DNA of 64,000 bases from Parendozoicomonas callyspongiae (lineage in GTDB: Bacteria > Pseudomonadota > Gammaproteobacteria > Pseudomonadales > Endozoicomonadaceae): NCBI RefSeq assembly GCF_023502345.1, contig NZ_JAMFLX010000003.1, positions 186,001-250,000 of the forward strand, in the 5' to 3' direction. Below are positions 58,871 through 64,000 of this stretch, piece by piece. How positions within the stretch are numbered: the first letter of the stretch is position 1; every line of letters begins with the position of its first letter. The notes beneath the pieces were generated by a model. That model was not told the origin of the DNA, did not search any database, and saw only the letters and a list, made by a program, of their open reading frames with translations. Made by a program: the position numbers and the translations under genes.

Positions 58871-59314
58871 ATGACCCAGCAGGTAAGCTTTTACATTCTC
58901 GCGGAAGAAACTCCGGAAACCCGTGCTCTGTTTGCCTGCCGTCTGGCGGAGAAAGCCTGGCGCAATGGTGTTCACGCACATATCCATACTGCCGGGGAAG
59001 AGGACACCAAAGCTTTGGACTCTTTACTCTGGTCATTTCGTGAAGACAGCTTTCTTCCTCACAAGGTTGTTGAGAACAATAGTGAAGTGCAGGAGCCCGT
59101 AACCCTTGGTCATTCTGAAAACCAGTTAAAGGGTCGAAAAGGACTTTTAATTAATCTTGGCGATGAAATTCCGAATACTCTTGATAGCTACAGCCGTATT
59201 GCGGAAGTGGTGGTGCAGGAAGAGAGTATTCTTAAACTGGCACGCACCCGTTTTCGCCAGTACAGGGGACGTGGCCTTGACCCTCAACACCAGAAAGTCG
59301 GAAGACCTTCATGA
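58871..59314 (+). CDS. holC: DNA polymerase III chi subunit
   Basis: A 147-residue clamp-loader subunit that binds single-strand-binding protein and psi. It starts MTQQVSFYILAEETPETRAL and has the family features ACRLAEKAWRNGVHAHIHT, LLWSFREDSFLPHKV and the C-terminal region FRQYRGRGLDPQHQKV, typical of pseudomonad-type HolC. Overlaps the next gene by 4 nt. Confidence 0.94.
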   Translation: MTQQVSFYILAEETPETRALFACRLAEKAWRNGVHAHIHTAGEEDTKALDSLLWSFREDSFLPHKVVENNSEVQEPVTLGHSENQLKGRKGLLINLGDEIPNTLDSYSRIAEVVVQEESILKLARTRFRQYRGRGLDPQHQKVGRPS

Positions 59315-59649
59315 CGCCCGAAAACGACTCGGCAGAAAAGTTACTTCAGGACCTTGAAAACCTGCACAAATTCCTTGGCAAAAACGATAACCAGGAATAT
59401 TCGACTGCCACCAATGAGATTGAACTTCCCGAAGATGGACTGGAGTTTGATCTGGGTGAGGATATACCTGTTCTGGCTGACCAGGTGGTTCTGGAAGAGA
59501 AGACTCAGCCCGAGCTGACCGCCAGTATCGATGAACAGCCTCTCACCAATGATGAAATTTCTCTGATTATCGACACATTGGTTGCAGAATACCTTCCCGA
59601 GATTGAACAGAAACTGAGAAAACAGCTGCTAAGGGCGCTGACAATTTAA
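59311..59649 (+). CDS. Conserved small acidic protein next to holC
   Basis: A 112-residue acidic protein (SAEKLLQDLENLHKFLG ... NDEISLIIDTLVAEYLPEIEQKLRKQLLRALT). A small acidic gene of this kind between holC and valS occurs in Pseudomonas-like genomes. Function is not known. It overlaps holC by 4 nt, so it is made together with HolC. The C-terminal helix resembles a protein-interaction helix. No signal peptide. Confidence 0.75.
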   Translation: MTPENDSAEKLLQDLENLHKFLGKNDNQEYSTATNEIELPEDGLEFDLGEDIPVLADQVVLEEKTQPELTASIDEQPLTNDEISLIIDTLVAEYLPEIEQKLRKQLLRALTI

Positions 59650-59667
59650 TAATCAAATGGCATTTCC

Positions 59668-60567
59668 ATGGTAAATAACACAGCAGATGCAATTAAAGTC
59701 ATTTCCAGGGTTACCTGGGTTGGCCTGCTGGTTAATGTTATTCTGTCCGCACTTAAAATAATTGCAGGTACGCTGGGGAATAGCCGGGCCGTTGTTGCCG
59801 ATGGCCTTCACAGTATTTCTGATCTTGTCAGCGACGTTGCTGTACTCGTCGGTGTTCACATCTGGTCTGCTCCGGCAGACAGTAACCACCCTTATGGTCA
59901 CCAGCGGTTTGAAACTCTGGTCACTCTGTTTATCGGTTTGATGATGGTAGCGGCTGGTAGCGGTATCGGCTGGGATGCAATAACCGCCTGGCATGAAGGC
60001 ACTACAAAACCGACCGGTATGATTGCCCTGGTTGCGGCTCTTTGCTCAATTGCCCTGAAAGAGATCCTGTTTCGCTGGACGCTTCACAAAGGAAAGCATG
60101 TCAACTCATCAGCCTTGATAGCCAATGCCTGGCACCACCGAAGTGATGCCTTCAGCTCCATGCCGGCAGCTCTTGCTACTTTGGGCTCCATGTTCCTTCC
60201 CGGGCAGGTCTGGATTGATATTGCCGGTGCCGGCATTATCTCTCTGCTTATTCTCTACTCCGCCGTCAATATCTGCGCTCAGGCACTGGGCTCGCTGGTT
60301 GACCGGGGAGCATCCCTGGAGATTACTGACCAGCTCTACGAAATGGCATCAGAGGTAGAAGGCGTTCGTGGAATTCACCGTCTGCGTACACGGCACCATG
60401 GTGGCCTTTTTGTCGATATGCACCTGCATGTGGATGGCCATCTAACCGTAACAGAAGGCCACGATATTGCTCTGGCGGTTGAAGCTTTGCTGATGCGGGA
60501 AGGGCCGAATATCATTGAGGTGCTGATCCATATCGACCCATGGACTGCTGATCCTCCGAGGAACTAA
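59668..60567 (+). CDS. Cation diffusion facilitator family transporter
   Basis: A 299-residue inner-membrane protein of the CDF family, which exports divalent metals such as Zn2+, Fe2+ or Mn2+ in exchange for H+. Metal-site motifs are VVADGLHSISDLVSD and NAWHHRSDAFSSM, in helices 2 and 5. Six transmembrane helices and a cytosolic C-terminal domain with HHGGLFVDMHLHVDG and VEVLIHIDPW are visible. Metal specificity cannot be assigned. It lies 18 bp after the small holC-linked gene and may share its transcript. Confidence 0.9.
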   Translation: MVNNTADAIKVISRVTWVGLLVNVILSALKIIAGTLGNSRAVVADGLHSISDLVSDVAVLVGVHIWSAPADSNHPYGHQRFETLVTLFIGLMMVAAGSGIGWDAITAWHEGTTKPTGMIALVAALCSIALKEILFRWTLHKGKHVNSSALIANAWHHRSDAFSSMPAALATLGSMFLPGQVWIDIAGAGIISLLILYSAVNICAQALGSLVDRGASLEITDQLYEMASEVEGVRGIHRLRTRHHGGLFVDMHLHVDGHLTVTEGHDIALAVEALLMREGPNIIEVLIHIDPWTADPPRN

Positions 60568-60621
60568 TACAGCTGACAGGAGTCCAATTTCATTAGGAAT
60601 CAACCATGGAAGGGACTCATT

Positions 60622-61296
60622 ATGAAATCAATACAGTCAAGCAATCCACCACTCTCAGGCCTTCAACCACAAGAGAGCCACTCTGAACCAGCTGCAGGTC
60701 GCTGGCAATTAGCAACCAGCGCAAGGAGCTTTTTCAGCACTCTCCATTACCTCTTGGCGGCACCTTTGGGAACAAGGACAACCAAAACCACTGAAATCAC
60801 CCTGAAAACATTTACTGGCCGGGCAAATAACGGTTATCTGGCCGGGTTTATGAGCTCCATTCTCGGACTCAGCGCCCAAATGTACGCAATGGGCTGCGAA
60901 ATGACTAAGTCCTGCCTGCCCAGTCTGACCACGAGAGCCGCTACCTCCCTGACAGTCCTTACGCCCCTGTTGGCCTGTTATATGGCTGGGCGCATGGGTT
61001 TTCAAACAGGCCAGGCAGCCAATAAATTATTGGCAGACAGGAACATCTCTCAGGCACCTCAAACCCCGGCAGGCTTTCTAAAAAGAAATGCGCTACCGAT
61101 TGCTTGTGCGTCTTTGGGGGCACTGTCCAGCGCAGGATTTATGCTGACAGCAGGTTATTTTGCCCTTGGAGCTGGTGCTTTCTCACAGGCAGTTTCGATT
61201 GTGACTGGAGTGAACACGATTTCTTATGCTGCTCAGGGCTTTGTTTCTGCACATTTGGAAAATCGGGCGCAAAGTCTGCAGACAAACATTGGCTGA
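60622..61296 (+). CDS. Orphan multi-pass membrane protein
   Basis: A 224-residue protein with a polar N-terminal ~60 residues and then about four hydrophobic segments rich in Ala/Gly (LAGFMSSILGLSAQMYAMG, ATSLTVLTPLLACYMAG, LPIACASLGALSSAGFMLTA, AVSIVTGVNTISYAAQG). ATG 60622 has AAGGGA 7 nt upstream. No signal peptide at the start. No family recognised. It lies between the CDF transporter and valS, a place that is usually empty. Its general form resembles the other orphan at 52283-53095 (hydrophobic hairpins rich in small residues) but I see no clear sequence relation. Confidence 0.6.
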   Translation: MKSIQSSNPPLSGLQPQESHSEPAAGRWQLATSARSFFSTLHYLLAAPLGTRTTKTTEITLKTFTGRANNGYLAGFMSSILGLSAQMYAMGCEMTKSCLPSLTTRAATSLTVLTPLLACYMAGRMGFQTGQAANKLLADRNISQAPQTPAGFLKRNALPIACASLGALSSAGFMLTAGYFALGAGAFSQAVSIVTGVNTISYAAQGFVSAHLENRAQSLQTNIG

Positions 61297-61327
61297 CAAC
61301 TGACTCTGGCTCAGTTCCGTCACTGAC

Positions 61328-61370
61328 GGCTCAGTACAAACAGTATATTTTCACCTATTCGTACTGAGCC
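61328..61370. repeat. Inverted repeat upstream of valS
   Basis: Perfect 10-bp arms GGCTCAGTAC (61328-61337) and GTACTGAGCC (61361-61370) with a 23-bp A/T-rich spacer. It ends 59 bp before valS. GGCTCAGT also occurs as a direct repeat near 61307. Could be an operator or terminator without U-tract. Confidence 0.55.
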
Positions 61371-61429
61371 TCAGGGCAGGTATACTTGTTCGTCATATTC
61401 TTCCGCTTTACCAGACTGAAAGCAGCATT

Positions 61430-64000
61430 ATGGAAAAGACCTACAACCCGGGTGCCATTGAAGGCACCTGGTATAAAACCTGGGAAGAGAACGGCTGGTT
61501 TGCACCATCCGGCTCTGGCAAGCCATACAGCATCGCCCTGCCACCGCCAAATGTTACTGGCAGTCTGCATATGGGTCACGCCTTCCAGCAGTCCATTATG
61601 GACGCCCTGATCCGCTACAACCGTATGAAGGGTAATAACACCCTGTGGCAAGTGGGTACCGACCATGCCGGTATCGCCACCCAGATGGTTGTAGAACGCA
61701 AGGTGCAGGCAGAAGAAAATAAAACCCGTCACGACTATGGCCGCGAGGCTTTCACAGACAAAATCTGGGAATGGAAAGCTGAATCCGGCGGCAACATTAC
61801 CCGTCAGATGCGTCGTCTGGGTGCCTCTGCTGACTGGGACACCGAACGCTTCACCATGGACGACGGCTTCTACAAAGCTGTTCAGGAAGTGTTTATCCGT
61901 CTGTACGAAGACGACCTGATCTATCGCGGCAAGCGCCTGGTTAACTGGGATCCCAAGCTGCACACCGCTATCTCCGATCTGGAAGTAGAGAACAAGGAAA
62001 AGCAGGGCAATATGTGGCACCTGCGCTATCCGCTGGCGGATGGCGAGAAGACCGGTGAAGGCAAAGATTACATCGTTGTTGCCACCACCCGTCCGGAAAC
62101 CATGCTGGGTGATACCGGTGTGGCCGTAAACCCGGAAGATCCCCGTTACAAAGACCTGATTGGCAAGGACGTTGTTCTGCCTCTGGTTAACCGCCGTATT
62201 CCGATTGTTGGCGACGAACACGCCGATATGGAGAAAGGCACCGGCTGTGTGAAGATCACTCCGGCCCACGACTTTAACGATAACGAAGTCGGCAAGCGCT
62301 GCGGTCTGCCCATGGTCAATATCATGACCCTGAATGGCGATATCCGTGACCAGGCTGAAGCTTTCAATATCGATGGTTCTGTTAACAACGATGTTGATAC
62401 CACCATCCCGGAACAGTTCCGTGGTATGGAGCGTTTCGCTGCCCGTAAAGCCATTGTTGCTGTTTTCGATGAAGCCGGTCTGCTGGAAAAGATCGACGAT
62501 CACACTCTGATGGTTCCTTACGGTGACCGTTCCGGCGTGGTTATCGAGCCTCTGCTGACTGACCAGTGGTTTGTAAAAACTGCTCCTCTGGCTGAACCTG
62601 CGATCAAGGCTGTTGAGAACGGCGATATCCAGTTTGTTCCCAAGCAGTACGAGAACATGTACTTCTCCTGGATGCGTGATATCCAGGACTGGTGTATCTC
62701 CCGTCAACTGTGGTGGGGTCACCGAATTCCTGCCTGGTACGACAACGAGGGTAATGTTTACGTAGCCCGTACTGAAGCCGAAGTTCGTGAAAAGAACAGT
62801 CTGGCTGCTGATGTTGAGCTGCGTCAGGACGACGACGTACTGGACACATGGTTCTCCTCCGGTCTGTGGACCTTCGGTACCCAGGGCTGGCCTGAGAACA
62901 CCGAGCGCCTGAACACCTTCCACCCGACTGATGTTCTGGTGACCGGTTTCGATATCATCTTCTTCTGGGTTGCCCGGATGATTATGATGACCATGCACTT
63001 TATGAAGAACGACTCTTCATCTGAAAATCCGGGCACCCCACAGGTTCCGTTCAAGTATGTGTATGTAACCGGCCTGATCCGTGACGAGAACGGCGACAAG
63101 ATGTCCAAGTCCAAGGGTAACGTACTTGACCCTCTGGATATGATTGACGGTATCGATCTGGAATCCCTGGTGACCAAGCGTACCGGCAATATGATGCAGC
63201 CGCAGCTGGCCCAGAAGATCGAGAAGCGTACCCGCAAGGCCTTTGCCGAAGGCATTGCACCTCACGGTACCGACGCCCTGCGTTACACTCTGTACTCACT
63301 GGCTTCTACCGGTCGTGATATCAACTGGGATATGAAGCGTCTGGAAGGTTACCGCAACTTCTGTAACAAGATTTGGAACGCTGCCAACTATGTTCTGATG
63401 AACGCAGAAGATCAGGACTGCGGCCAAAACGGTGGCGAAGTTGAGCTGACTCTGGCTGACAAGTGGATTATCTCCAAGCTGCAGCGCGTTGAAGCTCAGG
63501 TTGCCAAGAATATTGAAGACTTCCGTCTCGACCACGCTTCCCAGAACCTGTACGACTTTATCTGGAACGAGTACTGCGCCTGGTATCTGGAGCTGTCCAA
63601 GCCGGTTCTGTGGGACGATGGGCAGGATAGCCCAAGTGTCGCGGGAGACAGGACGTCGGGAGTGACCGACGAAGCACTTGCAAAGCGCAAGCGCGGCACC
63701 CGTCGCACCCTGGTTCGCGTACTGGAAGCCATTATGCGTATGGCTCATCCGTTTATGCCGTTTATCACCGAGGAAATCTGGCAGCAGATCAAGCCTCTGG
63801 CTGGCGTAGAAGGCGAGACCATTATGACTTCCGCCTACCCGGTTGCCGATGAGTCCAAGATCGACGCCCAGGCGGAAGACGATATCGAATGGCTGAAAGG
63901 CTTTATCACCGGTATCCGTAACATCCGTGCGGAAATGAATATCGGCCCAAGCAAGCCTCTGGACGTTATTCTGCGCAACTCTTCCGCAGAAGACCTGCGT
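61430..64000 (+). CDS. valS: Valyl-tRNA synthetase (partial, runs off right edge)
   Basis: 857 codons are present from ATG 61430; the C-terminus lies beyond the window. Class I signature motifs are HMGH (residues 47-50, in [15 protein letters not shown]) and KMSKS (557-561). The editing domain has [17 protein letters not shown] and the acceptor region [18 protein letters not shown]. It charges tRNA-Val and edits Thr. Around residues 730-752 there is an insertion ([20 protein letters not shown]) relative to E. coli and Pseudomonas ValS as I recall them; its DNA holds inverted repeats. Codon use is strongly biased, indicating high expression. Confidence 0.97.
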   Translation, partial: MEKTYNPGAIEGTWYKTWEENGWFAPSGSGKPYSIALPPPNVTGSLHMGHAFQQSIMDALIRYNRMKGNNTLWQVGTDHAGIATQMVVERKVQAEENKTRHDYGREAFTDKIWEWKAESGGNITRQMRRLGASADWDTERFTMDDGFYKAVQEVFIRLYEDDLIYRGKRLVNWDPKLHTAISDLEVENKEKQGNMWHLRYPLADGEKTGEGKDYIVVATTRPETMLGDTGVAVNPEDPRYKDLIGKDVVLPLVNRRIPIVGDEHADMEKGTGCVKITPAHDFNDNEVGKRCGLPMVNIMTLNGDIRDQAEAFNIDGSVNNDVDTTIPEQFRGMERFAARKAIVAVFDEAGLLEKIDDHTLMVPYGDRSGVVIEPLLTDQWFVKTAPLAEPAIKAVENGDIQFVPKQYENMYFSWMRDIQDWCISRQLWWGHRIPAWYDNEGNVYVARTEAEVREKNSLAADVELRQDDDVLDTWFSSGLWTFGTQGWPENTERLNTFHPTDVLVTGFDIIFFWVARMIMMTMHFMKNDSSSENPGTPQVPFKYVYVTGLIRDENGDKMSKSKGNVLDPLDMIDGIDLESLVTKRTGNMMQPQLAQKIEKRTRKAFAEGIAPHGTDALRYTLYSLASTGRDINWDMKRLEGYRNFCNKIWNAANYVLMNAEDQDCGQNGGEVELTLADKWIISKLQRVEAQVAKNIEDFRLDHASQNLYDFIWNEYCAWYLELSKPVLWDDGQDSPSVAGDRTSGVTDEALAKRKRGTRRTLVRVLEAIMRMAHPFMPFITEEIWQQIKPLAGVEGETIMTSAYPVADESKIDAQAEDDIEWLKGFITGIRNIRAEMNIGPSKPLDVILRNSSAEDLR

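Noticed and set aside
61355..62998. A 547-codon open frame on the minus strand
   Set aside because: Antisense to valS, whose motifs are unmistakable.

Overview
The window is a chromosomal segment of a gammaproteobacterium. Gene order around guaBA/xseA, der-bamB-hisS-rodZ-pilF-rlmN-ndk, iscRSUA-hscBA-fdx-iscX, secDF-yajC-tgt-queA and lptFG/pepA/holC/valS is of the Pseudomonadales/Oceanospirillales type. An NhaC antiporter and several secreted or eukaryote-like proteins suggest a marine, host-associated member; an Endozoicomonas-like bacterium is my best inference, from gene content only. Both edges cut genes: a large minus-strand gene at the left and valS at the right.

Layout. 1-2858: a CesT-type type III secretion chaperone followed 12 bp later by a large protein joining a GT4 glycosyltransferase to a LanM-like (lanthipeptide dehydratase) kinase-fold domain. 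2970-4556: nhaC. 5241-10032: guaA and guaB with a structured leader, then divergent xseA. 10096-10980: orphan envelope protein. 11011-19318: der, bamB, yfgM, hisS, rodZ, pilF, rlmN, ndk (outer-membrane assembly, translation, cell shape, pilus), without the usual ispG. 19592-21501: purine salvage (gpt, gsk). 21844-30440: the ISC iron-sulfur operon, cysE, trmJ and divergent suhB. 30572-33111: a purple-acid-phosphatase-like protein and an AT-rich orphan. 33224-38723: Sec accessory genes and queuosine genes. 38842-39918: a proline-rich protein with two PPxY motifs. 40023-45129: tRNA-Leu(CAA), a type IV pilin, a Baeyer-Villiger-type monooxygenase, fpr and fumC. 45269-49738: a 1489-residue protein with a C-terminal CKSAKDRT phosphoinositide-phosphatase signature like eukaryotic INPP4 and bacterial SopB/IpgD. 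49814-57124: pssA, rubredoxin, RDD protein, orphan, lptG, lptF, pepA. 57248-58789: RING/TRAF-like zinc-finger protein with a hexamer repeat. 58871-64000: holC, small partner, CDF transporter, orphan, valS.

The core genes form conserved operons for Fe-S assembly, translation, purine metabolism, protein export and LPS transport. Single orphan genes sit between these blocks, and several carry features expected of proteins acting on a eukaryotic host: a type III chaperone/substrate pair, an inositide-phosphatase signature, PPxY motifs and a RING-like finger. I regard these as the most interesting content. Functions for them are inferred from motifs only.
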